Below are positions 34,244 to 43,688 of a stretch of DNA of 54,010 bases, one piece after another. The notes beneath the pieces were generated by a model. The model searched no databases. It saw nothing but the letters and a program-made list of their open reading frames with translations, and was not told where the DNA came from. Numbering within the stretch: position 1 is the first letter of the stretch; every line of letters starts with the position of its first letter. The translations under genes and the position numbers were made by a program. The DNA comes from an uncultured Collinsella sp. GTDB taxonomy: Bacteria > Actinomycetota > Coriobacteriia > Coriobacteriales > Coriobacteriaceae. The stretch is from contig CABUDQ010000008.1 in the NCBI GenBank assembly GCA_902490365.1, positions 1-54,010 on the forward strand, given 5' to 3'.

Positions 34244-34257
34244 CGAACGGCTGTTCG
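34244..34257. promoter_or_regulatory. LexA box upstream of recA
   Basis: CGAACGGCTGTTCG, a perfect CGAAC-N4-GTTCG palindrome, begins 39 bp upstream of the recA ATG. Confidence 0.92.
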
Positions 34258-34295
34258 TGGTCAACCGTTCAGGCCAATCATATGCAGGCAGTCTT

Positions 34296-34346
34296 TCCAA
34301 AACCCAACCAAACGCCGACCAAACACTGACCAAATGCTTGACCACA
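34296..34346. repeat. 11-bp phased iterons upstream of recA
   Basis: TCCAAA, ACCAAA, ACCAAA and ACCAAA begin at 34296, 34307, 34318 and 34329 (exact 11-bp steps), then ACCACA begins at 34341. One helical turn per unit suggests a protein-binding array; on the recA strand the unit reads TTTGGT. It lies about 90 bp upstream of the recA start. Confidence 0.6.
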
Positions 34347-34430
34347 AAGGGGCAAATAAGAACAAGAAAGGCAAAAATACACCTATGACCAGCGCAAACG
34401 CTAAATTCGTCAGGGGTCCCTATCTCCACA

Positions 34431-34456
34431 TTTAAGGGGCCCGAAGGCCCCTTAAA
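34431..34456 (-). terminator. UUCG-loop hairpin after cinA
   Basis: On the minus strand AAGGGGCC-TTCG-GGCCCCTT forms, extended to 11 pairs by flanking A/T. It lies 6 bp past the cinA stop. The U-tract is weak (TTAAATG), so termination may be partial. Confidence 0.65.
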
Positions 34457-34462
34457 ACACGT

Positions 34463-34993
34463 CTATTCCATAGAGTTAAGCACAAGGGCAATGCGTCCCA
34501 ATGCCTCCGCGACCGCATGGGCACGAATACACGAACGGTCGCCCTCATAGTGGCAGCGCACAGAGTCCACGACCGGCACTTCCCCATCAGCCTCGCGATA
34601 CGCCCAGCCAATATAGAAAGTGCCAGCCGGATCGTCCTCAGTGCCGCCGCCGGGGCCGGCATAACCCGTTGCGCTCACTGCAATATCGCTCTGGTACAGC
34701 TCCAGCGAACGCGCCGCCATCTCGCGCGCGGTCTGATGCGACACCGCGGTATAGCGGTCGAGCGTCTCCTGATCAACACCCAAAACGCGATGCTTGATCT
34801 CATCGCAGTAGGTCACCGCACCGCCACGCAGCACCGCCGAGGCGCCCGGGATATCGGCAATCGTCGAGGCGATCATACCTGCTGTCAGCGACTCAGCCGT
34901 CGAAACCGTCACGCCCCGAGCGCTCGCGCGCTCGACAATATGACGCGCCAGCTCCTCGTTATGTGCGGAAATCTGCTCAAAAGAGTCCGTCAT
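34463..34993 (-). CDS. cinA: CinA C-terminal-type nicotinamide-nucleotide amidohydrolase (PncC-like)
   Basis: A stand-alone CinA C-terminal domain (about 176 residues). TAESLTAGMIASTIADIPGASAVLRGG, TYCDEIKHRVLGV, AVSHQTAREMA and SATGYAGPGGG are family motifs; the catalytic Ser lies in TAESLTAG. It lacks the N-terminal CinA domain found in full-length proteins, as in E. coli PncC. Activity expected is deamidation of NMN to nicotinate mononucleotide. A GTG two codons upstream is an alternative start. Placement between pgsA and recA matches the Bacillus order. Confidence 0.92.
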   Translation of the reverse strand: MTDSFEQISAHNEELARHIVERASARGVTVSTAESLTAGMIASTIADIPGASAVLRGGAVTYCDEIKHRVLGVDQETLDRYTAVSHQTAREMAARSLELYQSDIAVSATGYAGPGGGTEDDPAGTFYIGWAYREADGEVPVVDSVRCHYEGDRSCIRAHAVAEALGRIALVLNSME

Positions 34994-35005
34994 ACCCACC
35001 AGAAC

Positions 35006-35644
35006 CTAGACCGAAAAGACGATCTTGCGGCAGTTCCAGAAGTACTGGGCGCCCGAGATAACGGTCAGGACAACGGCAACGGCGTACAGGAAGCGCGACA
35101 CCGAGTAGATGCCGAGCGTCAGCGCCAGCGGGCCAAGGTGCAAGCCGGCCATAGCAAAGACGCACAGGTAACCGCAGATGGAGACCATCGTGGTCGCCGT
35201 CTTGTACTTGCCAAGCTTATCGGCGGCAACGACCACGCCGGCGGCACTCGCAACCATGCGCAGGGCGCTTACCAGCAGCTCGCGGAACAAGATGATGAAC
35301 ACGGACCAAACCGACACGGCACCAAAGTCCAAGAACAACAGCAGGGCCGAGAACACGAGCAGCTTATCGGCGATGGGGTCTAAGAATTTACCGAAGTCGG
35401 TGATCTCATTGCGCGAACGCGCCAGATAACCGTCGACCTTATCGGTGCACGACAGGATCACATACAGAATGAAGGCAGCGGCGGCGAGCGGGCCGTCGAA
35501 GGTGCTCCAATCCGTACCGGCAACACTCGTGTGAGAAAGCGCCGACACGATCATGAACACCGGGATAAAGACGATGCGAACACACGTCACGATGTTGGCG
35601 GGCGTCCAAACACTCGTCAGTTCCTTATTGCTCTCGTTAGCCAC
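35006..35644 (-). CDS. pgsA: CDP-diacylglycerol-glycerol-3-phosphate 3-phosphatidyltransferase
   Basis: A 212-residue membrane enzyme making phosphatidylglycerol phosphate. The catalytic CDP-alcohol pattern begins DKVDGYLARS and ends LDPIADK, complete with all aspartates; the N-terminal NIVTCVRIVFIPVF and internal LLVSALRMVASA also fit PgsA. Several hydrophobic spans are visible. Synteny rimO-pgsA-cinA-recA supports the call over the other phosphatidyltransferase in this window. Confidence 0.94.
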   Translation of the reverse strand: MANESNKELTSVWTPANIVTCVRIVFIPVFMIVSALSHTSVAGTDWSTFDGPLAAAAFILYVILSCTDKVDGYLARSRNEITDFGKFLDPIADKLLVFSALLLFLDFGAVSVWSVFIILFRELLVSALRMVASAAGVVVAADKLGKYKTATTMVSICGYLCVFAMAGLHLGPLALTLGIYSVSRFLYAVAVVLTVISGAQYFWNCRKIVFSV

Positions 35645-35653
35645 GACGCTCTC

Positions 35654-37003
35654 CTACTCCACAACATGACCGATAAGCTCGTAGCAGAAGCTATCGGTAA
35701 ACTCGACCGTCAGAATATCGCCCACGGATGCCTCGCTGGCATCCAGATGCACCGCGCCATCGGAATCGGGCGCCTGAAACCAGGCGTGTCCGATGAGCTC
35801 GGCACCATCCTCGGTCTCCTCGATACCGTCGACGATCACCTGGGCGCACTCGCCCACGTGCGCGGCGGTGGCGGCAAAACCGAGCGACTCGGCCAGGTCC
35901 ATGGCCTCCTGGGCGCGCTCGAGCTTAATCTCTTCGTCAACCTGACCTTCCATCTTGGCGGCCAGGCTGCCCTCCTCCTGCGAGTAGGCAAAGACACTCG
36001 TGTAGTCAAAGCCGACGGTGTCCATAAAGTCGATAAGGTCGTGGAACTCGTCGTCGGTCTCGGTCGGGAAGCCGACCATGGCCGTGGAACGGATCACAAT
36101 GCCGGGGATGCGCTCACGCAGATCGCGGAACAGGTCCTCGAGCTCCTGGCGCGAACCGGAACGGCGCATAGCCTTGAGGATGCGCGCGTCGCAGTGCTGC
36201 ACGGGGATATCGATATAGGGCAGCACCTCGGGGGTATCGCGAATCGTCTCGATAAGCTCGTCGGTCATGCCCTCGGGCTGCAGATAGAGCACGCGGACCC
36301 AGACGTTGTGCGGGCGCACGGCCTCGGCGACGGCACGCAGCAGCTGCGCCAGATTGCGCGGCGAGCCATCGGTGACGTCCTCGTCGGCAAAGTCGGTACC
36401 CCAGATGCCCGTGTCCTGGCCGATTAACACGATCTCACGCACACCGCCGGCAACCAGGTCGCGCACCTCGGAGATAATGCTCTCGGCATTGCGCGAATGA
36501 TAGCGACCGCGAATATAGGGAATCATGCAGAAGCTACAGAAGCGGTTGCAGCCATCGGAAATCTTGACGTAGGCGACAGCGCCCTCGACAGTGCGCTTGA
36601 CCTGCGGAATATAGGCAGCGATTTCACGCTCGACACCCAGCACGCCATCGATGACCGCCACGATGCCGTCTTCCTCGTCGGCCTTCACAAAGGCAGCAAC
36701 CTCGGGCAACTCGTCAGGCAGGTCATCGCCATAGCGCGACGGCACGCAACCGCACATAACGATGGGGCAAGAACGAACGCCGTCCTGAACCTCGTTGGCG
36801 AGCTCGAGCGTGGTCTCGATGCTCTCGGACGTTGCGGAGGCGAGGAACGAGCATGTGTTGACGATGGCGATATCGGCATCCTGTGGGTCGAATGCCTCCT
36901 CGTAGCCCGCGGCGGTCAAAAGAGAACGCATGCGGTCGGTGTCAACCTCGTTCTTAGCGCACCCGAGGGTGATGTAGAGCACGAAGCCCAACGGTGTATC
37001 CAT
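35654..37003 (-). CDS. rimO: Ribosomal protein uS12 methylthiotransferase RimO
   Basis: A 449-residue radical-SAM enzyme modifying an aspartate of ribosomal protein S12. YITLGCAKNEVDTDRM, VNTCSF and CGCVPSRY hold the three N-terminal cluster cysteines; the radical-SAM motif is GCNRFCSFCMIPYIRGR, and GCAKNEVD is the RimO-type signature. A C-terminal TRAM domain is present. It precedes pgsA by 10 bp. Confidence 0.95.
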   Translation of the reverse strand: MDTPLGFVLYITLGCAKNEVDTDRMRSLLTAAGYEEAFDPQDADIAIVNTCSFLASATSESIETTLELANEVQDGVRSCPIVMCGCVPSRYGDDLPDELPEVAAFVKADEEDGIVAVIDGVLGVEREIAAYIPQVKRTVEGAVAYVKISDGCNRFCSFCMIPYIRGRYHSRNAESIISEVRDLVAGGVREIVLIGQDTGIWGTDFADEDVTDGSPRNLAQLLRAVAEAVRPHNVWVRVLYLQPEGMTDELIETIRDTPEVLPYIDIPVQHCDARILKAMRRSGSRQELEDLFRDLRERIPGIVIRSTAMVGFPTETDDEFHDLIDFMDTVGFDYTSVFAYSQEEGSLAAKMEGQVDEEIKLERAQEAMDLAESLGFAATAAHVGECAQVIVDGIEETEDGAELIGHAWFQAPDSDGAVHLDASEASVGDILTVEFTDSFCYELIGHVVE

Positions 37004-37030
37004 GTTGGAGAGCAGTCCTTTCGAATGATA

Positions 37031-37528
37031 TTAGCGGTAGTTGGTGAACTGCAGCGGCTGGCCGTAGTCCTGGTCGCGCAGGAACTGGATAACGATCTGC
37101 AACGCGTCCTTCGAAGCAGAGGAAACACGCAGCTTCTCGGCCTCGATGGTCACCTTGACCTTGAGCTTTTGGTCCTTGATGTCCTTATTGATCTTCTTGG
37201 CGGTTGCCTGGTCGATACCCTCGACGATATGGCCGAGCACGCGCACGGTGCCGCCCGACGCCGCCTGCGGAGCATCCCACGAGACAGCCTTGAGGTCGAT
37301 GCCGCGCTTGATGAGCTTGGAGCTCAGGACATCGATGATCTGCTTGGAGACAAAGTCGGCCGGGGCGTTGATCGTAAAGAGTTTGTCGCCCTTCGAAAGC
37401 TCGATCGTGGCGCCGGAATCCTTCAGGTCATAGCGCTGGGAAATCTCGCGCGTGGTCTGCTGGAAGGCGTTGTCGACCTCTTGCATGTTGACCTCGGACA
37501 CGACGTCGAAGCTGGAATCTTTAGCCAT
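37031..37528 (-). CDS. YajQ family nucleotide-binding protein
   Basis: A 165-residue member of the YajQ/UPF0234 family. MAKDSSFDVVSEVNMQEVDNA, RYDLKDS and LRVSSASKDALQIVIQFLR are diagnostic. Some family members bind cyclic di-GMP and act in regulation; whether this one does is not visible from sequence. Length is normal. It lies between rodZ-like and rimO genes on the same strand, with short spacers. Confidence 0.93.
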   Translation of the reverse strand: MAKDSSFDVVSEVNMQEVDNAFQQTTREISQRYDLKDSGATIELSKGDKLFTINAPADFVSKQIIDVLSSKLIKRGIDLKAVSWDAPQAASGGTVRVLGHIVEGIDQATAKKINKDIKDQKLKVKVTIEAEKLRVSSASKDALQIVIQFLRDQDYGQPLQFTNYR

Positions 37529-37554
37529 GATGTTTCCTTTCGCGTACGAGCGGC

Positions 37555-39048
37555 TTAGTAGCTATCGTACGAATAGTCGGTAGAATCGGTGGGCGTCTGG
37601 CCGTCAGTTGCGGTATCGGCGCCATCCGTGGACTGGGCATCGGTGCCGTCGGTGGTGTCGGTACCATCAGAACTTTCACCATTCTCGGAACCAGTCGTCT
37701 CCTTCTTGGGAACGGTGATCGTCACACGCGCCACGCCCGAGGTCTTGGTATCGTAACGGACCTTTTCGCCGTTCTTGGTAACGGTGACATCGGAAGGCTT
37801 GGACGTGGTGATCTCGATCGAGGACTCAGGCGTGTACTCCTGCTCAAAGGGACCAGTCGCCTGGGCGCCATAGACCGACTTACCATCGACCTTGACCTCA
37901 ATCCAGGCGGTCTTTCCCTTGGCAACGGAGACCTTGACCTTCGTTACCTCGTTTTCTTCCTTTTTAGCCGTCGTCTTGGTGGCGTCCGAATCGGTCGACT
38001 CATCCGTCGCCTCATCGGTGTCTTCGTCCTCGTCGACCGTTTCGGTCTTCTTAGAAGACTTCTTGGTCGCAGTCTTGGTAGCAGTGGGCGTCTCGGGCGT
38101 GGTCTCGGGCGTCGAGGATGCGCAGCCGCGCAGAAGTACCACGATAAGCACGATCAGCAGCAACGCCACGGCACCGATACCTGCGTAGACGATACGCGGA
38201 TCGAGCCCGTTGTTTTGAGGAGCACGGGAACCGCCGCGTCCACGACTGGAACTGCTGCGGCCGCCTCCCTGAGGCATACGACCACGATTGATATCGGAAC
38301 GGCCGCGATAGCCGCCCTGGCCCTGAAGGCTACGCTGACCCGAGCGGGGCGCAAGTTCACCGCGGCCTTGATAGCCACGCTGGCCCGCACGCGGAGCCGA
38401 AGAGCGCTGGCCATACGGCTGTGGTTGAGAGCGAAGACGCGGCGTCACCTGCGTGGTATCGGCGTCCGCATAGCCACTGCGAGAGCGTCCGGTGGAGATA
38501 CCACGGTGACCGCGATCGGAATAGCCGCCGTCGCCGTAGCCGGCACGAGGGTCACGCGCCACGCCGCGGGCAGCGGGAAGCGCACGGTCCTCGGGCATCG
38601 GCGTACTGCGGAACCGGTCACGCTGCGAGCGAATCTCCTCGCCCGAACCCGTCTCGGTAATATAACCGGCCTGCTGAGGACGCTGTCCATAGCGGGTCGA
38701 ACGACCGCCCTGAACCATCAGGAAGCGCCCGTTATCGACAGAGGAACGCGAATTGACATAGCCGGCGGCGTCCTGAAAACGACCACCCTGCTGCGACGTC
38801 TCGCGTTCGTATGCCATCAGGTCGTCAAAGTAGGCATTGACGACCTCGCGCGGATTGAGGCCCAAAAAACGAGCATAGCTCGAAATCATGCCCTGCGCAT
38901 AGCCGCGCGGCGGCATCGAAGCAAAGTTACCGGTCTCGAAAAACTCGATGATCTGCGGCCTGATTTTGATGGTGTTGGCGACCTGCTGAATCGAAAGGCC
39001 CATTCGGCGACGCTGCTCGAGCAGCATGTCACCAAAGCGTGCAGCCAT
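37555..39048 (-). CDS. RodZ-like membrane protein with a long disordered Arg/Gly-rich region
   Basis: A 497-residue protein. The N-terminal helix-turn-helix (GDMLLEQRRRMGLSIQQVA, then FLGLNPREVV, about 4-75) is RodZ-type. Residues about 85-283 are low-complexity and rich in Arg, Gly, Gln, Ser and Tyr with many RG/GR dipeptides. One membrane span follows (IVYAGIGAVALLLIVLIVVL, about 287-306), then a Thr/Ser/Asp/Glu-rich external linker and a DUF4115-like beta domain (VKVSVAKGKTAWIEVKVDG), ending in a Thr/Ser/Asp tail. RodZ links MreB to the elongasome, but no mreB is in the window. The start overlaps the ftsK stop by one base. Confidence 0.85.
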   Translation of the reverse strand: MAARFGDMLLEQRRRMGLSIQQVANTIKIRPQIIEFFETGNFASMPPRGYAQGMISSYARFLGLNPREVVNAYFDDLMAYERETSQQGGRFQDAAGYVNSRSSVDNGRFLMVQGGRSTRYGQRPQQAGYITETGSGEEIRSQRDRFRSTPMPEDRALPAARGVARDPRAGYGDGGYSDRGHRGISTGRSRSGYADADTTQVTPRLRSQPQPYGQRSSAPRAGQRGYQGRGELAPRSGQRSLQGQGGYRGRSDINRGRMPQGGGRSSSSRGRGGSRAPQNNGLDPRIVYAGIGAVALLLIVLIVVLLRGCASSTPETTPETPTATKTATKKSSKKTETVDEDEDTDEATDESTDSDATKTTAKKEENEVTKVKVSVAKGKTAWIEVKVDGKSVYGAQATGPFEQEYTPESSIEITTSKPSDVTVTKNGEKVRYDTKTSGVARVTITVPKKETTGSENGESSDGTDTTDGTDAQSTDGADTATDGQTPTDSTDYSYDSY

Positions 39049-41828
39049 CAGAATCCTCCAAACTCACGATCTTCACGTGCCATCTCGGCGTCGACAGATT
39101 CCAGCGCGGCAAGCCCCTCCTCGTCCAACAGGACCTCGCGCGGCTTGGAACCGTCGGGCGGTCCGACGACACCCTTTTCTTCCAGCATATCCATAATACG
39201 CCCGGCACGCGCATAGCCAACCTTCAGACGGCGCTGCAGGCCAGATGTGGAGCCAAGCTGCGAATCCACCACAATATGGGCGGCTTCCCAGATGAGCGGA
39301 TCATCGTCTTGCGGCTCGGCGACTCCGGTGCGCACGATGCCGCCGCCACCCGCCATGGACATGGAAGCGGGCGCCACGGCAGACAGGATCTCCTCGTGGT
39401 AGTCGGGCTCGCTCTGCGACTTAACGAACTCGACAATCTCGTTGATTTCGTCGTCCGAGACAAAACAGCCCTGGATACGGCGGGGCTTGCCCCAGTCAAC
39501 CTTTGAGAACAGCATGTCACCCAAGCCGGTGAGCTTTTCGGCACCCATCTGGTCGATGATGACGCGGGAGTCGATACCCGTTGCGACGTTGAAGGCGATA
39601 CGGTTGGTAATATTTGCCTTGATGAGACCCGTCACCACGTTAGAGCTCGGACGCTGAGTCGCCACGATAAGGTGGATACCGGCGGCACGGCCCAGCTGGG
39701 CGATACGCACAATCGACGCCTCGACGTCCTTGCCGGCAACCATCATCAGGTCTGAAAGCTCGTCGATGATGATGACCAGGTAGGGCATCTTTTGCGGCGG
39801 GTTATCGTAATGCTCAAACTCGCCGGCAGCCTGCTTTTCGTTATAGGTCGAGATCTTGCGCACGTTAAGGCGCTCGAAGACCTTCAGGCGGCGCTCCATC
39901 TCGGACACTGCCCACTGCAAGGCACTCGCGGCCTGCTTGGGCTCGGTCACTACGGGCACGTAAAGATGCGGAAGGCCGTTATAGCCTGCAAGCTCGACAC
40001 GCTTGGGGTCGACCATGATCAAGCGAACGTCCTCGGGAAGGGCGCGCATGAGCAGAGTCGTGATGATGGAGTTGATCATGACCGACTTACCGGAACCCGT
40101 GGTACCGGCGATCAGCAGGTGGGGCATCTTGGCGAGGTCGGCGACGACCGGCGTGCCCTCTGCATCGCGGCCGATGGCAAGCTCAAGCGGACCGCCCTTA
40201 ACATAGGGCAGAACATCACCCAAGTTGACGTTCTGACGCTTGCGATTGGGAATCTCGATACCCACGAGCGAGGTGCCGGGAATCGGCGCAAAGATACGCA
40301 CGGACTGAGCAGCAAGCGACAGCGCGATGTCGTCCTCAAGGCTCGAAATCTTGCTCACGCGCTCGCCCTCGCCGGGTTGCAGCTTAAAGGTCGTCACCGT
40401 GGGGCCGGCAATCCAGCCGACGACGCGAGCGCTACGGCCAAACTCAAGCAGCGTGGACTGCAACGACTCGGCGGTCTGTTCCAGTTCCTTGTCCGAAGAC
40501 GCGGCAGAAGCGGACTGAGGGTTTGCATGCAGGATTTCGAGCGGCGGCAGCTTAAGGCCGTCCTCATCTTCGCCCTCGTTATCCGCGGGGGCATTGTCCG
40601 CTCCCCCATCGCTAGAAGTAGAGGCCTCGGCAGCGCCCGCGACAGCCGTATCGGCAACCTTGGGATGCTTGAGGAAATCAGGGATTTGAGAGGCGGCCGA
40701 GACGGGATTCACGGCAAACGGCGGCTCGGACTCGTCGATCTTGGCCGAATCGTCCTCCATCGAGAGCTGGCCGGTCACCTGACCGCGCTTTGCATGACGT
40801 CGCGGAAGCAAGGTGGTTTTAGCAGTCTCGAGCGTGGACTCGTCGTCCTCGTCATCACCTTCGGTAAGTTCAATCTCGGTCTCGGACCAAGACGGGTCGG
40901 GCTCACTCGTATTGAGCTTAGGGGCCGACTTGCCTTTCTTGGCATGACGGCGCGGCAGCAGCGTGGTCTTAGCGCGTTCGGCCTCAACGGCATCGGACAC
41001 GTCGACAAACGGATCCTCGTCTTCGTCGTCATCGTCCAAAACCGGGTACGCATCGTTGCCCATGACCGTGGTCACGGACATATCGGATCCCTTTTGACGA
41101 AGAATGCTCAGGTGCGGACGAGCAACGCCGGGCACCGACAGGGCTTCGTCGTCACCCCACGGACTCGCGTTGACGTCGGCACGACGGCGCTCGGCAAAAT
41201 CGGCCGCACGGTCGCGGGCAGAGCGCAAAACGCCGCCCACCGAAAAGCCGATGATGACAAAGCCGACGACGGCCAGACCCAACAGGACCACCATCGCAAT
41301 AGGCTTACCCAGAGCATTCTGCAGCGCGCTCGCAATAAACGCACCGATGTAGCCACCCGAGGCGGACAGGTTTTGCGGCGTGAACATAAGGTCGCACGAG
41401 TCGCTCGTACCCGGCACCATCAGTGAAAGAAGGGAGACGACGGCGATAAAGACCACGGCGCCGCCCGCAACAGAGCGCACGTTGAGCGGCGAGTCCTCGC
41501 CTAAAAAGAGCGTGGCGGCAAACAGCAAAATAACGATCGGCAGCACGTAGGCGCCCAGGCCAAAGCCAAGGTGGTAGAAACCAGCAACCACAGCCGTAAC
41601 GGGTGCGGTCGCCGGCGATATCACGGCAATAAAGGACGCAATCGCCAAAACGGCAATGACCACGCCGGCGATATCGCGGTTGGCCGAAGGCTCGACCAGG
41701 GGCTCAAAATCGTCGAACTCGGCCTCGTGGCCCTTATTGGCACGAAGATGGGAACCGGCACCCTTAGCAGGTGCCGGTTGGTTGTTGGCCTTATTGCCTT
41801 TGGCGTTTTGTGCAGATCCGCGCGCCAA
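39048..41828 (-). CDS. ftsK: DNA translocase FtsK/SpoIIIE
   Basis: A 926-residue septal DNA pump. Four membrane spans (about 53-73, 84-108, 121-138, 172-197), an acidic linker (about 220-480) and a motor domain with Walker A LIAGTTGSGKS, Walker B LVIIIDELSDLMMV and RIAQLGRAAGIHLI are visible; the C-terminal gamma domain reads LRRLKVGYARAGRIMDMLEE-like with one change. The linker holds the motif AKTTLLPRRHAK twice. Translation appears to start at TTG with GGAGG six bases upstream, inside the end of rnj. Confidence 0.95.
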   Translation of the reverse strand: MARGSAQNAKGNKANNQPAPAKGAGSHLRANKGHEAEFDDFEPLVEPSANRDIAGVVIAVLAIASFIAVISPATAPVTAVVAGFYHLGFGLGAYVLPIVILLFAATLFLGEDSPLNVRSVAGGAVVFIAVVSLLSLMVPGTSDSCDLMFTPQNLSASGGYIGAFIASALQNALGKPIAMVVLLGLAVVGFVIIGFSVGGVLRSARDRAADFAERRRADVNASPWGDDEALSVPGVARPHLSILRQKGSDMSVTTVMGNDAYPVLDDDDEDEDPFVDVSDAVEAERAKTTLLPRRHAKKGKSAPKLNTSEPDPSWSETEIELTEGDDEDDESTLETAKTTLLPRRHAKRGQVTGQLSMEDDSAKIDESEPPFAVNPVSAASQIPDFLKHPKVADTAVAGAAEASTSSDGGADNAPADNEGEDEDGLKLPPLEILHANPQSASAASSDKELEQTAESLQSTLLEFGRSARVVGWIAGPTVTTFKLQPGEGERVSKISSLEDDIALSLAAQSVRIFAPIPGTSLVGIEIPNRKRQNVNLGDVLPYVKGGPLELAIGRDAEGTPVVADLAKMPHLLIAGTTGSGKSVMINSIITTLLMRALPEDVRLIMVDPKRVELAGYNGLPHLYVPVVTEPKQAASALQWAVSEMERRLKVFERLNVRKISTYNEKQAAGEFEHYDNPPQKMPYLVIIIDELSDLMMVAGKDVEASIVRIAQLGRAAGIHLIVATQRPSSNVVTGLIKANITNRIAFNVATGIDSRVIIDQMGAEKLTGLGDMLFSKVDWGKPRRIQGCFVSDDEINEIVEFVKSQSEPDYHEEILSAVAPASMSMAGGGGIVRTGVAEPQDDDPLIWEAAHIVVDSQLGSTSGLQRRLKVGYARAGRIMDMLEEKGVVGPPDGSKPREVLLDEEGLAALESVDAEMAREDREFGGF

Positions 41829-41829
41829 A

Positions 41830-43500
41830 CTAAACCTCCATGACGACCGGGATGATCATCGGACGAGTGCGCGTACGGCTCCAGATAAAGTTAGAGAGCG
41901 AGTCGCGCACGGCCTTGCGAATGGCATCGGAACCGCTGCTCGTAAAGCTGAACTTGCCCTTCTCGATCGTCTTCATGATGGATGCCGAGGCATCCTCGGA
42001 GAACTGGTCGTCGATGGCAAAGGAGACGCCGCGGCCCGAGAACTCGATGGCCTCGATCTTCTTGTGCTTGAGCGAGACGATTGCGACAGCCGTGACCATA
42101 CCGTCGTTGGCAAGCTTCTGACGATCGCGCAGAACGATGGGGTCGGTATCACCGATGCGCAGTCCGTCGACGTAGACGACGCCAGACTCGACGGGCGTAC
42201 CGCGCTTGACGATACCGCCGCGCATCTCGAGCGTGTCGCCGTTATCGAGGATAAAGATATGATCGTCCTTGAGGCCCATCTTGCGTGCAAGTTGGGCATG
42301 GGCGCGCAGATGCACGGCCTCGCCGTGGACCGGCATAAAGTAGGTGGGCTTGGCCATGGCCATCAGGAGCTTGAGCTCCTCCTGGCTACCGTGGCCCGAG
42401 ACGTGAACGAGGGCGCGGTTCTTATCCCACACGTCGCAGCCAAGCTTGGCGAGGCTATTGACGACCTGCTGAACGGCCTTCTCGTTACCGGGGACCGGCG
42501 TTGCCGAGAGGATGACGGTATCGCCCTCGTGGATGGAGAGCGTCTTGTGCTCGCCGTTGGCCATGCGCGAAAGTGCCGACAGCGGCTCGCCCTGCGAACC
42601 GGTGCACATGACGACGATCTTGTCGTCGGGCAGGTTGTCAATATCGAAGGCATCGATGATATCGGCATCATCGATGTTGAGATAACCGAGCTCGCGCGCC
42701 ACGCGGGTGTTGGTGAGCATGGAACGACCGGTCACGACGACCTTGCGGCCGCACTTGCGGGCGGCGTCGCAGATCTGCTGCAGACGATGGATGTGGCTCG
42801 AGAACGACGCGACGAACACGCGGCCCGGAGCATTCTTGATGGCATGCAACAGATTGGGGCCAACCTCGGCCTCGGACTTGGTAAAGCCGGGGACCGTGGC
42901 GTTGGTTGAGTCGGACAGCAGCAGGTCGATGCCCTGCTTGGCAAAGCGGCTGATAGCGGCATAGTCGGGCGTGACACCGTCGATGGGCGTCTGGTCGAGC
43001 TTAAAGTCGCCGGTGTGCATAACGGTGCCCTGGTTGGTGCGGATGAACACGCCTAGAGCGCCCGGGATGGAGTGCGTCATCGAGAAGAAGTCGAGCGAGA
43101 TGCCACCCAAATTGACGTGGCTGCCGCCCTTGACCTCGCGGAACTTGGGTGCACGAATGCGGAACTCGGAGAGCTTGCCCTCGATAAAGCCGAGCGTCAG
43201 CTTGCTCGAAAAGATGGGCACCTTGTTGTTGAGGTCCTGCAGCAGGTACGGAAGCGAACCGGTGTGGTCCTCGTGGCCGTGGGTGACGACGATGCCGCGG
43301 AGCTTTTCCTCGTTCTCCAGAACGTAGGTGTAATCCGGAAGTACCAGATCGATACCAGGCTGCGAGTCATCGGGGAACATGAGGCCAGCATCGACGAGCA
43401 CCATGTCGTCGCCGCACTCGAAGACCGTCATGTTCTTGCCGATGCCATCAAGGCCGCCGAGCGGGATGATCTTCAAGGGAGATGATTTTTTAGCTGCCAT
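41830..43500 (-). CDS. rnj: Ribonuclease J
   Basis: A 556-residue metallo-beta-lactamase/beta-CASP ribonuclease with 5'-exo and endo activity. The metal site is THGHEDHTG (residues 73-81), MHTGDFKLDQTP, LLSDSTNA and, in the C-terminal half, VSGHGSQEELK and MPVHGE. The stop is one base from the ftsK start, whose ribosome site lies within this gene. It is downstream of pnp but separated from it by 640 bp of palindromic DNA, so independent transcription is likely. Confidence 0.96.
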   Translation of the reverse strand: MAAKKSSPLKIIPLGGLDGIGKNMTVFECGDDMVLVDAGLMFPDDSQPGIDLVLPDYTYVLENEEKLRGIVVTHGHEDHTGSLPYLLQDLNNKVPIFSSKLTLGFIEGKLSEFRIRAPKFREVKGGSHVNLGGISLDFFSMTHSIPGALGVFIRTNQGTVMHTGDFKLDQTPIDGVTPDYAAISRFAKQGIDLLLSDSTNATVPGFTKSEAEVGPNLLHAIKNAPGRVFVASFSSHIHRLQQICDAARKCGRKVVVTGRSMLTNTRVARELGYLNIDDADIIDAFDIDNLPDDKIVVMCTGSQGEPLSALSRMANGEHKTLSIHEGDTVILSATPVPGNEKAVQQVVNSLAKLGCDVWDKNRALVHVSGHGSQEELKLLMAMAKPTYFMPVHGEAVHLRAHAQLARKMGLKDDHIFILDNGDTLEMRGGIVKRGTPVESGVVYVDGLRIGDTDPIVLRDRQKLANDGMVTAVAIVSLKHKKIEAIEFSGRGVSFAIDDQFSEDASASIMKTIEKGKFSFTSSGSDAIRKAVRDSLSNFIWSRTRTRPMIIPVVMEV

Positions 43501-43542
43501 AGGTTAGTGTGGTTTCCTTTCTTCGAAACGGGTCTGGAACAA

Positions 43543-43575
43543 CCGACGGGGCGCTTCTGGCAAACCGACCGTCGG
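43543..43575 (-). promoter_or_regulatory. Hairpin in the rnj leader
   Basis: CCGACGG/CCGTCGG, 7 perfect pairs with a 19-nt loop, begins 43 nt upstream of the rnj ATG. RNases are often autoregulated through leader structures; here that is only a suggestion. 43576-43688 shows nothing else clear. Confidence 0.4.
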
Positions 43576-43688
43576 GAACGTACAAACATGCATCACCGAG
43601 TCGATGCAGTAACCACAGTATGATACCCATTTGAACCAATACAGACCACCCATGCATTAAAGCCCCATCTGAACCGGTCTATCCCGCC

